The notes under the pieces: generated by a model
The model's input: the letters and a program-made list of their open reading frames with translations, nothing else
The model's database searches: none
What the model was told of the DNA's origin: nothing
Program-made: the position numbers and the translations under genes
Source of the DNA: Acidimicrobiales bacterium
GTDB taxonomy: Bacteria; Actinomycetota; Acidimicrobiia; Acidimicrobiales; SZUA-35
NCBI GenBank assembly: GCA_020630195.1
Contig: JAHDBV010000031.1
Location: forward strand, 1-44,789
Direction of reading: 5' to 3'
Length of the DNA: 44,789 nucleotides
In this document: piece after piece, positions 16,622-25,253 of the stretch
How positions within the stretch are numbered: the first letter of the stretch is position 1
Layout: every line of letters starts with the position of its first letter

Positions 16622-17740
16622 TCAGGCACCGGCGCTCGGCTGCGGATCGTTCTGGCTGTCGGGCGCCGTCGGTGACGGGGCGTTCTTCGAGCGGCGCTCA
16701 CGGAGGTCGATCACGTTCGAGTCGTAATCGACGGTGACCCAGCCGCCGGTGCGGAGGGATTCCTCGGCGGCACACAGCACCGAGACGACTTCACGACCCG
16801 AGCGACCGTCGACGACGGGCTTCGTGCCGGTGCGGATCGACTCGACGAAGTGGCCGAGCTCGAGACCGAGCGGTTCGTTGAACTGGATGAACGGCGAGAC
16901 GATGTCGCCGTGGCGATACGACATCGGGATCTGCGACTGGTCGGCGGTCTGAGCCGAGTCGACACCCTTGTCGTAGACCCGGAGGCGCTCCTCGGCCATG
17001 TCGTCGTAGACGGCCATCTGGTGCTCGCCGACGACGGTCGTGCGGCGGACCTTCATCGGGTCGAGCCAGCTCACGTGGATGCAGGCACCGACGTCGAGGT
17101 CGTCGTAGCGCAGGTTGAGGTAGGCCACGTCGGGCTTGTCGGCCATCAGCTCCATGCCCCACGCCGACACCGAGGTGGGGCGGGAGTCGAGGACCCGGTT
17201 GATGATCGAGATGTCGTGCGGGGCGAGGTCCCACAACACGTCGACGTCGGGCTGGTAGAGGCCGAGGTTCAGCCGGGCCGAGTTGATGTAGCGGACCTTG
17301 CCGAACTCGGGCTTGCGGACGGCCTCGGCGAGGCTCCACACGGCGGCGTTGAACTCGAAGGTGTGACCGACCATGAGGGTCAAGCCACGCTCCTCGGCGA
17401 GGTCGATCAGGTGGTTGGCATGGGCGACGGTGGTCGTCAGCGGCTTCTCGACGAGGGCGTGCACGCCGGCTTCGAGGCAGGCCTTGGCCAGGGGGTAGTG
17501 GCCGAGCGGCGGGGTGGCGATGACCGCGGCGTCGAGGTCGTCGAGCACGTCGGCCAGGTCGGCCACGCTGGCCCGGATCGGATAGGCCGCCTCGAGGCCG
17601 CGGCGACGGTCGTCGTCGCGGTCGATCACGGAGACCTCCACACCGGGCAGACCCGAGAGCACACGCACGTGCTTCGAACCCCAGTAGCCACAGCCGATCA
17701 CGCCGACGTGCAGCGGTCGCATCTCATCGTTGGTTGTCAT
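16622..17740 (-). CDS. Gfo/Idh/MocA family NAD(P)-dependent dehydrogenase (WbpB/WlbA-type)
   Basis: A 372-residue oxidoreductase with an N-terminal Rossmann motif GVIGCGYWGSKHVR, the family EKPL motif at about residue 95, and DLAPHDISII in the C-terminal catalytic domain. In the WbpB/WlbA group it oxidises C3 of a UDP-N-acetyl-aminouronic acid so that the neighbouring aminotransferase can act. A polar C-terminal tail (about residues 350-372) looks disordered. GGAGG stands 6 nt before ATG 17740, so this gene, first after a 130-nt gap, is translated from a normal leader. Confidence 0.87.
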   Translation of the reverse strand: MTTNDEMRPLHVGVIGCGYWGSKHVRVLSGLPGVEVSVIDRDDDRRRGLEAAYPIRASVADLADVLDDLDAAVIATPPLGHYPLAKACLEAGVHALVEKPLTTTVAHANHLIDLAEERGLTLMVGHTFEFNAAVWSLAEAVRKPEFGKVRYINSARLNLGLYQPDVDVLWDLAPHDISIINRVLDSRPTSVSAWGMELMADKPDVAYLNLRYDDLDVGACIHVSWLDPMKVRRTTVVGEHQMAVYDDMAEERLRVYDKGVDSAQTADQSQIPMSYRHGDIVSPFIQFNEPLGLELGHFVESIRTGTKPVVDGRSGREVVSVLCAAEESLRTGGWVTVDYDSNVIDLRERRSKNAPSPTAPDSQNDPQPSAGA

Positions 17741-17870
17741 CGCTGCCCTCCAGAGCCGCCTTGGCGAAAGCCTGTCAGTCGTCGCTCGCCGCCGAACCCG
17801 TCAACTGACCCACACGCTCGTGTGGAGTGGGTCGTCGGGCCCAGGCAGTCGTGCTGGTTCATCCGCGTCG
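17741..17870. other. 130-nt gap with hairpin (17809-17825) inside polysaccharide locus
   Basis: The only sizeable non-coding gap within the minus-strand locus. It contains a GC-rich palindrome with 7-bp arms (CCACACG / CGTGTGG around a CT loop) that could end the upstream transcript, and the GGAGG site of the dehydrogenase gene. A separate promoter for the downstream half is plausible, but I cannot point to a clear one. Confidence 0.35.
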
Positions 17871-19481
17871 TCACGGTCGCTCCACCTCCGGATCGGACCA
17901 GGGGTTTCGCGACGTCGCCGCCACACTGCAGTCCTGGACGGTCGGAGGCGTCCGATCGTCGCGAAACAGTGAGTTCGGCAGGGTGGAATCGCCCAGGTCG
18001 ACCAGGTCGTCGATCGGCGCACCGTCGACGACGTTGGCCGCGGCGATCGTGCCGGTGATGTCCTCGTCGACGACGAGGCCGCCGGGGCCGATCACCGACG
18101 CCAGCACGAGCTGGTCGTTCGACTGTTCGGTCACGATCACGTGCTCGAGGGCGCACCCCCGGTAGAAGACGTTGTCCGGCCCGGACGGGCCCCACCAGTC
18201 GGCGAACACGATGCGGTCGACGACGTTGGCCTCGAACAGGTTGACCTGGGGCCAGTGGCCGTGGATCGAGATGTCGGCCCGGGGCTGGCGGTCGTCGTAG
18301 CCGGCCGATCCGCGGGCGTCGTTGTGGCTGAACACGTTGCCGGTGGCGCCGAGCTGGATGATCAGCGCGTGGCGAAGATCCCACAGGGCGTTGTCGTCGA
18401 ACGCGCAGCTCGTGACGTGGCGAGCCACCGAGATGCCATAGGCCCGGCCGCCGTCGCCGTAGTCGTGGGCGCCGTGGATGTCCGAGCCGGAGACCTCACA
18501 CCGGTGGCTCACGTCGATGCCGACGTGGGCCCGGCTGGTCTTGACGAGTTCGACGTCGATCACCCAGGCATCGGTGGCGTAGCGCATCGAGACGGTGTGC
18601 CCGTAGCCCTCGTCGAGGCGTTCGATCCGCATCGACTCGATGCCGGTGCGCTCGATCGCCGAGATCGGACGGATGCGGGCGGACCGGTCGATGTCGTAGC
18701 TCTCGAAGAGGCCGTGGTCGACCACGACCAGGCCGGGGCCGCCGTCGATGACCCGGACCAGCTCGCCGGCGGAGCCCTGGCCCCACTCGACGATCCACTC
18801 GTCGCGGCTGTGCATCCGGTCGACGTTGTCCTGCTCGATCTCGAGGAGCTGGCCCGTCGCGAAGGTGAGGTCGCCGGGCAGCGCCACACGGTTGTCACCG
18901 CGTCGGGCGGGGTTCTCGAGTGTCGTCCACTCGCCGTCGCCGAACGGGGCACCGACCATCGTGATGCCCTCGATGTCGCGGCCGCCGAGGTCGAGATCGA
19001 GGAAGGTGGCGTCCTTGCCCGAGCCGAGCAGCGCCACGTTCGACTGGAGCGCGAGGGTCTCGGTGATCAGGAAACGTCCCGGCGGCACGGTCACGCTGGT
19101 CGGACGCTGGGAACGCCCCTCGTCACCGGCGAACTGGATCGCGGCGGCGAAGGCCTCGGTGTCGGGCTGGCCGTCGTCGGCGACGGCGCCGAACTCGGTC
19201 ACCGACACGGTCGCGGCGGCCGGGCTCGAGCGGCGACCGGTGAGGTGCCAGTCGACCGACTCGAGCGGTGCGATCGACGCCGGCCAGGGGTCGTCGACGA
19301 CCTCGGTCTCGGCGATCGTCGCCGCCGGCGGCAACGTCGTGGTGGTCTCGACCGTCGTGGGGTACCCGAGCGCGGTGTCGCCGGGGTCGACCCGGTCGGC
19401 GCATGCGGCGGCGACCAGCGCGAGGCCGGTCAGGACCGCGAGGAGCCGGGCCCGCCGGGTGGCGAGGGGACGGGGGGACAT
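17871..19481 (-). CDS. Secreted right-handed beta-helix (pectate-lyase-like) lipoprotein
   Basis: A 536-residue exported protein. The signal peptide RRARLLAVLTGLALVAAAC ends in a lipobox-like VAAAC, followed by a Thr/Pro linker. From about residue 95 the protein looks like a pectate-lyase superfamily beta-helix: VTEFGAVADDGQPDTEAF is the classic entrance motif of polygalacturonase/P22-tailspike-type helices, and irregular 20-30-residue rungs follow (for example DIHGAHDYGDGG, ALIIQLGATGNVFSHND). Such proteins in polysaccharide loci often cut, epimerise or bind the product. The catalytic type cannot be assigned. I start at ATG 19481, 10 nt after the glycosyltransferase stop. Confidence 0.75.
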   Translation of the reverse strand: MSPRPLATRRARLLAVLTGLALVAAACADRVDPGDTALGYPTTVETTTTLPPAATIAETEVVDDPWPASIAPLESVDWHLTGRRSSPAAATVSVTEFGAVADDGQPDTEAFAAAIQFAGDEGRSQRPTSVTVPPGRFLITETLALQSNVALLGSGKDATFLDLDLGGRDIEGITMVGAPFGDGEWTTLENPARRGDNRVALPGDLTFATGQLLEIEQDNVDRMHSRDEWIVEWGQGSAGELVRVIDGGPGLVVVDHGLFESYDIDRSARIRPISAIERTGIESMRIERLDEGYGHTVSMRYATDAWVIDVELVKTSRAHVGIDVSHRCEVSGSDIHGAHDYGDGGRAYGISVARHVTSCAFDDNALWDLRHALIIQLGATGNVFSHNDARGSAGYDDRQPRADISIHGHWPQVNLFEANVVDRIVFADWWGPSGPDNVFYRGCALEHVIVTEQSNDQLVLASVIGPGGLVVDEDITGTIAAANVVDGAPIDDLVDLGDSTLPNSLFRDDRTPPTVQDCSVAATSRNPWSDPEVERP

Positions 19482-19491
19482 CGGTTCGGCC

Positions 19492-20757
19492 TCAGTGCTC
19501 GAATGCCCGGGCGTAGCAGGCCATGAGGTTGGCCTCCGACACCGACCAGGACAGCGGCCCGTGGATCCGCTCGACCCCGAGGCGCTGCATCTTCTCGCGG
19601 CGCTCGGCGTCGTCGATGAGCTCGACGATCGCGTCGCCGAACGCCTCCGAGGAGTGATCGGCGGCGTAGATCGCCGCTTCACCGGCCGAGAAGCGTGACT
19701 CGATCAGATCGAACGACACGACGGGGAGCTCCATCGCCATGTAGTCCATCGTCTTGATCATCGTGGAGATGTTGTTGAGCGGGCTGTCGAGGTCGGGGGC
19801 CATGCCCACCGTCGCCGTCGAGAGGTGGTCGAGCATCTCGTCGTCGGAGATGAAGCCCGTGAACCACACGCCGTCGCCGAGGTCGAGCTCGGCGAGGCGG
19901 GCCTGGAGACGTTCCCAGGTGTCACCGGTGCCGATGAACACGAAGCCGATGTCGGTCCGACCGAGCGTGCGGCGGACGTGGGCGGCGGCCTCGAGGGCGA
20001 TGTGCACCCCGTCCTGGTGGCCCATGGTGCCGACGAACACGGCCAGGTGGTCGAAGCCACGGCGCAGCTCGGGCTTGGGCGCCCGGGGCTGGAACAGTTC
20101 GAGGTCGGGGGAGTTGCGGACGACGAAGACGTCCTCGGGGGCCATGCCGCCACGACCGAGCGCACGTTGCTCGTAGCTGTGGTTCGTCACGATCACGGTG
20201 TCCGCGGCGGCGTAGGACCGCTGCTCGATCCACCACAACGCCTTGTACATGGCGTCTTCGGTGGGTTCGTCGAACTTCGACTGGTAGGTCTCGGGGCCGA
20301 GGTCGTGCTGATCGAACACGAACTTCACGCCCCGTCGACCGAAGATCCACTGGAGCCCGAAGAACAGATCGGGCGGGTTGGCGACGTGGATCAGGTGGAA
20401 CGGTCGCCGGAGGTAGGTGGTGATCGACAGGGCGAAGATGCAGACCATCGCCCACCCGTACTCGAGGAGGAAGTCGATCTTGCGGGGCCCGCCGAACGGC
20501 ATCGGGAAGCGACGGATGTGGACCCCTTCGGCGTCCTCGGACGAGACGTCGGCCGGCGGCCGGCCCTTGGGGCAGATCACCGTCACCTCGTAGCCGTTGC
20601 GGGCGCCGGCACGGGCCTGGTTCCACACCCGACGGTCGTGGGGCACGGCGGCGTTCTCGACGACGAGCAGCAGGTGCTTGCGAGCGTCCCGACGGCGCCG
20701 GCTGGGCCTGCCGGCCCGTCGGCGGATCGACCGGCTCAGATCGCTGATGCCGCTCAC
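19492..20757 (-). CDS. Glycosyltransferase family 4
   Basis: A GT-B glycosyltransferase of 421 residues. The N-terminal half has LLLVVENAAVPHDRRVWNQA and an acceptor-side Rossmann fold. The C-terminal half has VFVGTMGHQDGVHIALEAA, FIGTGD and GMAPDLDSPLNNISTMIKTMDYMA in place of the usual E-x7-E donor site. It probably adds a sugar to the lipid-linked unit. The frame is open upstream, but GTG 20757 overlaps the TGA of the dehydrogenase gene (GTGA), the arrangement used throughout this operon. It is the only obvious classical glycosyltransferase in the locus, so others may lie elsewhere in the genome. Confidence 0.85.
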   Translation of the reverse strand: MSGISDLSRSIRRRAGRPSRRRRDARKHLLLVVENAAVPHDRRVWNQARAGARNGYEVTVICPKGRPPADVSSEDAEGVHIRRFPMPFGGPRKIDFLLEYGWAMVCIFALSITTYLRRPFHLIHVANPPDLFFGLQWIFGRRGVKFVFDQHDLGPETYQSKFDEPTEDAMYKALWWIEQRSYAAADTVIVTNHSYEQRALGRGGMAPEDVFVVRNSPDLELFQPRAPKPELRRGFDHLAVFVGTMGHQDGVHIALEAAAHVRRTLGRTDIGFVFIGTGDTWERLQARLAELDLGDGVWFTGFISDDEMLDHLSTATVGMAPDLDSPLNNISTMIKTMDYMAMELPVVSFDLIESRFSAGEAAIYAADHSSEAFGDAIVELIDDAERREKMQRLGVERIHGPLSWSVSEANLMACYARAFEH

Positions 20758-22073
20758 CAGGCCACCCCGAGGTAGTCGGTGGCGTCGATGGCGCCACGCA
20801 CGTCGTCGGGAAGACGGACGAGATCGATCACCTTGGTGCCGGCCGGTCGGGCGGCGAGCGCCTCGAGGGTCGCCGGGGTGACCTTGGAGATCACGAGCAC
20901 GTCGCACTCGGCGACCACGTCGGCCGGGGCGTCACGCAGGACCGAGGCGAGGTGGGGGATCTCCCGCTCGATGAAGGCGGCGTTGCCACCGATCAGATCG
21001 GGTGCGGAGACGTCGGCGTCGTGGATCGAGATCTCGAAGCCCTTGCCGACCATGCGCTCGACCACCTCGACGAGGGGCGACTCACGCAGATCGTCGGTGC
21101 CGGCCTTGAAGGCGAGCCCGAAGAAACCGACGCGCTGCGGGCTCCAGTCGACCAGCTGGTCGAGGATCCGCTGGATCTGGATGCTGTTCGAGGTGAGGAG
21201 GCTGCCGAGCAGTGGCACCGAGACGTCCCGGACCTTGGCGGCGTGGTTCAGTGCCCGCACGTCCTTCGGCAGGCACGAGCCGCCGAAGGCGAAGCCCGGA
21301 CGCATGTAGGCCTTGGAGATGTTGAGCTTCGTGTCGGCGCAGAGGATCTCCATGACCCGGGTGCCGTCGATGCCCATGGCCCGGCTGACCGCGCCGATCT
21401 CGTTGGCGTAGGTGACCTTGGTGGCGTGCCACGAGTTGTTGGCGTACTTCACCATCTCGGCGAGGCGGCGGCGCTCGACGAGGCGCTCGGCCTCGATGCC
21501 GTCGTAGAGCGCGCCGATCATCCCGGCGGTGTGCTCGTCGTCGGCGCCGATGAGGATCAGCGGCGGGTTGATGAAGTCGGCCACGCCCTGGCCCTCGCGG
21601 AGGAACTCGGGGTTGTTGCCGACGAAGACGGTCTCACCCTCGACCCGGCCGGAGGTCTCGGTCAGGATCTCGGCGACCCGGTCCGCCGTTCCCGGCATGA
21701 CGGTCGAACGGATGACCACGGTGTGGGCGTGATCGAGCCCGGCGAGCGCCGTGCCGATCTCGGCGGCCACCTGCTCGATGTAGCGGAGGTCGATGTCGCC
21801 GTTCGCCCGGCTCGGGGTCCCGACACACAGCAACGAGATGTCGGTCTCGGCGACCGCGTCGGCCGCGGAGGTGGTGGCGCGGATCCGGCCGTCGGCGACG
21901 GCCTCGGCCAGGTACTCGGGCACCATCGGCTCGAGCACGGGCGACACACCCGCGTTGATCTGGGCGACCTTGTCGGTGTTGGGGTCGACCCCGACGACGG
22001 TGTGGCCCTGGTTGGCGAGACAGGCGGCGGACACGCTGCCGACGTAGCCGAGGCCGAACACGGCGATCCTCAT
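20754..22073 (-). CDS. Nucleotide-sugar 6-dehydrogenase (UDP-Glc/GDP-Man dehydrogenase family, AlgD-like)
   Basis: A 439-residue four-electron NAD-dependent dehydrogenase that turns the C6 hydroxyl of a nucleotide sugar into a carboxylate. Motifs: N-terminal GLGYVGSVSAACLA, VGTPSRANGDIDL, RSTVMPGT, NNPEFLREG, the catalytic cysteine in FAFGGSCLPKDVRAL at about residue 265, and FKAGTDDLRESPL. GSCLPKDVRAL and KLNISKAYMRPGFAFGG resemble GDP-mannose dehydrogenase AlgD more than UDP-glucose dehydrogenase. With WbpB/E/D-type neighbours a UDP-GlcNAc substrate is also possible. The gene overlaps asnB by 4 nt. The start at ATG 22073 is fixed by homology. Confidence 0.88.
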   Translation of the reverse strand: MRIAVFGLGYVGSVSAACLANQGHTVVGVDPNTDKVAQINAGVSPVLEPMVPEYLAEAVADGRIRATTSAADAVAETDISLLCVGTPSRANGDIDLRYIEQVAAEIGTALAGLDHAHTVVIRSTVMPGTADRVAEILTETSGRVEGETVFVGNNPEFLREGQGVADFINPPLILIGADDEHTAGMIGALYDGIEAERLVERRRLAEMVKYANNSWHATKVTYANEIGAVSRAMGIDGTRVMEILCADTKLNISKAYMRPGFAFGGSCLPKDVRALNHAAKVRDVSVPLLGSLLTSNSIQIQRILDQLVDWSPQRVGFFGLAFKAGTDDLRESPLVEVVERMVGKGFEISIHDADVSAPDLIGGNAAFIEREIPHLASVLRDAPADVVAECDVLVISKVTPATLEALAARPAGTKVIDLVRLPDDVRGAIDATDYLGVAW

Positions 22074-23974
22074 GATGTGGTCTCCCTGGTGTGACGGCCT
22101 TCGGCCGGGTGGGCGCCGTCCCCCAACAACTGGGCGGCGGCGATCTCGAGGCTCACGAGCGTCGTGAGCTGGCGACGGTGGTTGCGGCGACCGGAGCGGT
22201 GGTCGTCGACGAGACGGCGGATGGCCGTGGGATCGAGCATCTCGGCGCAGACCGAGTCGGGGCGGAGCACGGTGCGCTCCAGCAACGGCACGAGTTCGGA
22301 GGCGAACCAACGATCGATCGGCGTGGCGAATCCACGCTTCTGCCGGTAGACGAACTCCTTCGGGAGGAAGTGCTCCGCGGCCTGCTTGTGCACGTACTTC
22401 GCGGTGCGGCGGCGGAGCTTCATCTGCGGCGGCAACGACTCGACGTAGGCCATGAGCTCCCGATCGAGGATCGGGACCCGGGCCTCGACGGAGTTCGACA
22501 TCGACAACTTGTCGCCGTAGAGCAACAGGTCGTCGGCGAGCGAGAGCCGGGTGTCGATGTGGAGCAGCTGGGAGAACTCGTCGAGATGGGCGACGGGTTC
22601 CTGCCAGCGGCGCACGACGTCCCGGGGATCGATCGTGGCCCGGGCGAGGCCGGGGCCGCCGAGCTCGTCGACGAGTCGGGGTTCGAACACGGTGTGGATC
22701 GCGGTGAAGCGGTCGACCGGGTCGGCGAGGCCGAGGCTCTCGGTGGCACGACGGAATCGCTCGGCGCCGCCGAAGCGACCGGCGACGGCCGAGGCCGCCG
22801 TCGAGCCGAAGAGCCAGCGGGCCCGGGCGCCGTAGCGTTCACCGAGGTAACGGTCGTAGCCGGCCCACGGTTCGTCGGCGCCCTGACCGGTGAGCACGAC
22901 CTTGACGTGGTCGCGCACCTCACGGGTCATGAGCTGGTAGGCGAAGGTCGACTGCGACAGCACCGGTTCCTCGACGTGCCAGAGACACTCGTGGAGCAGC
23001 GCTTCGACGTCGTCGACGGTGACCCGCAGGTCGTGGTGTCGGGCACCGAAGTGCCGGGCCGTCTCGGCGGCGTCGGCCGACTCGTCGTGGTCGAAGTCGT
23101 CACCGAAGCCGACGGTGAAGGTCTGGATCGGGGAGGACGACGCGGCCGAGGCGACCGAGAGGACCATGCCGGAGTCGACGCCGCCGGACAGCAGGCAGCC
23201 GACCTCGACGTCGGAGACCATCTGACGGGTCACCGCGGCGTCGAACAGCTCGGTGTACTCCGCCACCGCTCGGCGCTCGTCGATCGAGTGGTCGATCGTG
23301 GCGATCCGGGTGTCGTAGCGCCGCACGCGCACGCCCTCGGCGTCGCAGGTCAGCAGATGGCCGGGGCCGAGCTTGTGCACGCCGTCGATCAGGGTGTGCG
23401 GTGAGGGCAGGTAGCCGAAGTGCAGCAGGAGCCGGACCGCGTCGGGGTCGAGGCGGCGCTCCACGGCGGGATCGTCGAGGATCGTGCGCATCTCCGAACC
23501 GAACCGCAGCACGCCGCCGAGGTCGGACCAGTAGAGGGGCTTCACGCCGAAGTGGTCACGGGCGAGCAGGAGGCGTCGGCTGCGGGGATCCCAGATCGCC
23601 ACGCCGAAGATGCCGTTGAGATGGTGGACGACGTCGTCGCCCCACTCGAGATACCCCCGGAGGATCACCTCGGTGTCCGACGAGGTCGAGAAGCGGTGCC
23701 CCCGGACCTCGAGCTCGGCGCGGAGTTCGCGGTAGTTGTAGATCTCGCCGTTGAACTCGATCGCACACCCGGTGGCGTCGTCGACGATCGGCTGGGTGCC
23801 CCCGTCGACGTCGATGATGGCCAGACGGCGGAAGCCGAAGCCGAGTGAGCCGTCGACGAACGTTCCGTCGGAGTCGGGGCCGCGATGCCGGATGAGTTCG
23901 GCACGGGCCGCGAGGACCGCCGCGTCGAGATCGAGGTGTCGGGCGTAGCCGTACTGCCCGCTGATGCCGCACAT
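22070..23974 (-). CDS. asnB: Asparagine synthase (glutamine-hydrolysing) family amidotransferase
   Basis: A 634-residue AsnB-type protein. MCGISGQYG places the nucleophilic Cys2 at the N-terminus of the glutaminase domain, with RHRGPDSDG, FNGEIYNY and SSDTEVILRGY following. The synthetase domain begins near residue 250 with the PP-loop LLSGGVDSGM, then FTVGFGDD and the later LTGQGADEPWAGYDRY. Within an exopolysaccharide operon such enzymes are thought to amidate uronic acids of the polymer rather than make free asparagine; that role is inferred. GGAGG precedes ATG 23974 with 8-nt spacing, 18 nt after the upstream gene. Confidence 0.88.
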   Translation of the reverse strand: MCGISGQYGYARHLDLDAAVLAARAELIRHRGPDSDGTFVDGSLGFGFRRLAIIDVDGGTQPIVDDATGCAIEFNGEIYNYRELRAELEVRGHRFSTSSDTEVILRGYLEWGDDVVHHLNGIFGVAIWDPRSRRLLLARDHFGVKPLYWSDLGGVLRFGSEMRTILDDPAVERRLDPDAVRLLLHFGYLPSPHTLIDGVHKLGPGHLLTCDAEGVRVRRYDTRIATIDHSIDERRAVAEYTELFDAAVTRQMVSDVEVGCLLSGGVDSGMVLSVASAASSSPIQTFTVGFGDDFDHDESADAAETARHFGARHHDLRVTVDDVEALLHECLWHVEEPVLSQSTFAYQLMTREVRDHVKVVLTGQGADEPWAGYDRYLGERYGARARWLFGSTAASAVAGRFGGAERFRRATESLGLADPVDRFTAIHTVFEPRLVDELGGPGLARATIDPRDVVRRWQEPVAHLDEFSQLLHIDTRLSLADDLLLYGDKLSMSNSVEARVPILDRELMAYVESLPPQMKLRRRTAKYVHKQAAEHFLPKEFVYRQKRGFATPIDRWFASELVPLLERTVLRPDSVCAEMLDPTAIRRLVDDHRSGRRNHRRQLTTLVSLEIAAAQLLGDGAHPAEGRHTRETTS

Positions 23975-23992
23975 GGGTTCCGCCTCCGCCCG

Positions 23993-24736
23993 TCAGCGAT
24001 CCCAGGCGCGGATCTGCACCCGGTCGGAGTCGTCGAGGTCGGTCCGATGCCAGCGGGTGAGGGCCCGCAGGGCGTCGGGGGCGAGGCTGGCGTCGACGAT
24101 CACGTCGATGACGTCGGCGCCTCCGTGCATGGCGTCGACGTTGACCGCCGCCCGGCGGCCGTCACTCGTGGCGAGGCGGCTGCGGCGCCCGTCGACCTCG
24201 GCCGGCTCGAGGCCGAGCGAGCCGAGGGTCCGGATGACACCACCGACGAGCGTGGCGCGGTTGGGGCCGGAACCGTTGAGGGTCGACACGAGGCGGATGC
24301 GCGACGGGTCACGTTCGAGTGCGCCGGGGCGATCGACGGCGAAGAGCTCCTCGGAGGTCTTGAACCGGGCACCGATCGGCTCGACCCGCAGGTCGATCTC
24401 GTCGGGCGGGGCCGCCACGGCCCGGGCCCGCTCGCCGATGTGTCCGGTGGGTGCGCCCACGACGTCTGTCTCCTCCACGACCTCTTCGACGGCCGTGGTG
24501 GGCTTTTGGTCGCGCGGTGCCTCGGCGGTCGCCGGAGCGACGGCCGTGGTCTCGACGCGCTCGCGGCGCCCGCGCAGGCGACGCTTCCGGGTGGGGTCGA
24601 CGTCCTCCCGGCGCTCGGCGGGCGATCGCAGGAGTTTGACCGCGACGGCCAGCAGCACGACGAGCACCAGATTCAGAATGACGAACACGAGGATCTCCAC
24701 GATCCGACGCCTCTCCGAGCCCTCCAGTGGGCTCAC
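23993..24736 (-). CDS. Single-pass membrane protein of unknown function, first gene of polysaccharide locus
   Basis: Not recognised. The 247-residue product has one N-terminal helix (about residues 13-36), a basic Arg-rich stop-transfer stretch, a low-complexity linker (about 45-95) and a compact C-terminal domain (about 115-247). The stretch STLNGSGPNRATLVGGV recalls the NGSG motif of LytR C-terminal domains, but the match is too weak for a call. It begins the co-directional block and is followed by asnB after 18 nt. GTG 24736 is the longest start; an internal GTG at about residue 13, preceded by GGAGAGG, would place the helix at the very N-terminus. Confidence 0.6.
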   Translation of the reverse strand: MSPLEGSERRRIVEILVFVILNLVLVVLLAVAVKLLRSPAERREDVDPTRKRRLRGRRERVETTAVAPATAEAPRDQKPTTAVEEVVEETDVVGAPTGHIGERARAVAAPPDEIDLRVEPIGARFKTSEELFAVDRPGALERDPSRIRLVSTLNGSGPNRATLVGGVIRTLGSLGLEPAEVDGRRSRLATSDGRRAAVNVDAMHGGADVIDVIVDASLAPDALRALTRWHRTDLDDSDRVQIRAWDR

Positions 24737-24801
24737 ATGCCTGCCACAGAGCGTACGACTCGCCCACTCTGGGTGGCATTGAGTCGATGAACGGGGTGGG
24801 G

Positions 24802-24842
24802 GTTGGGTGAGTCACCCGACCCGGCGGGCCGGATCACCCAAC
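24802..24842. terminator. Candidate hairpin at the vapC 3' end
   Basis: The 9-nt arms GTTGGGTGA (24802-24810) and TCACCCAAC (24834-24842) are exact inverted repeats separated by 23 GC-rich nt. The second arm is the last codons and stop of vapC read on the opposite strand, so the hairpin would form right at the end of the vapBC transcript. There is no U-tract. Confidence 0.4.
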
Positions 24843-25253
24843 GAGCGGAGAGCGTACTTCCATGCCCAGAGCGGTGGCGGTCGGGATCAGCCGTCGGTCG
24901 AATGTCACGACGGTCGTGGGGCGCGGCAATCGATCCGCCGCGGCGAGGTGGATGGCCTCAGCCGTCCCGATGCCGAACGTGGCGCCGAGCTCCGCCGCCC
25001 GGGCGAGACAGGTGCCGTCGACCGGCACGGTCCACATGGCCTCGAGGTCGGCGGCGATCGCGCCGGCGATCCGATGGCGCACGGGTTCGGGCAACCCGGT
25101 GCGGTGGACGAGCAGGCGGAGCTCGGTCACGGCGAGTGCGCTGACCGCCCAGTGCTCCGCCGCCCGCATCGTGTCGTTGACGAAGTCGGTGTGTTCGTCC
25201 GCGAGGTGGCGGCGGATCAGGGCGGTGGCGTCCAGGTGCACGATCCCGGTCAC
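24834..25253 (-). CDS. vapC: PIN-domain ribonuclease, VapC-type toxin
   Basis: A 139-residue PIN-domain protein. It has the first catalytic aspartate in IVHLDATALIRRH (about residue 8), a central glutamate in AVTELRLL (about 44), and C-terminal acidic residues in GTAEAIHLAAA and TVVTFDRRL (Asp near 119). VapC toxins are Mg2+-dependent RNases that usually cut tRNA or rRNA until bound by VapB. The GTG start overlaps the antitoxin TGA by 4 nt (GTGA), the typical antitoxin-first toxin-antitoxin arrangement. One catalytic aspartate position appears as Glu (GTAEA), which some PIN proteins tolerate. Confidence 0.85.
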   Translation of the reverse strand: MTGIVHLDATALIRRHLADEHTDFVNDTMRAAEHWAVSALAVTELRLLVHRTGLPEPVRHRIAGAIAADLEAMWTVPVDGTCLARAAELGATFGIGTAEAIHLAAADRLPRPTTVVTFDRRLIPTATALGMEVRSPLVG

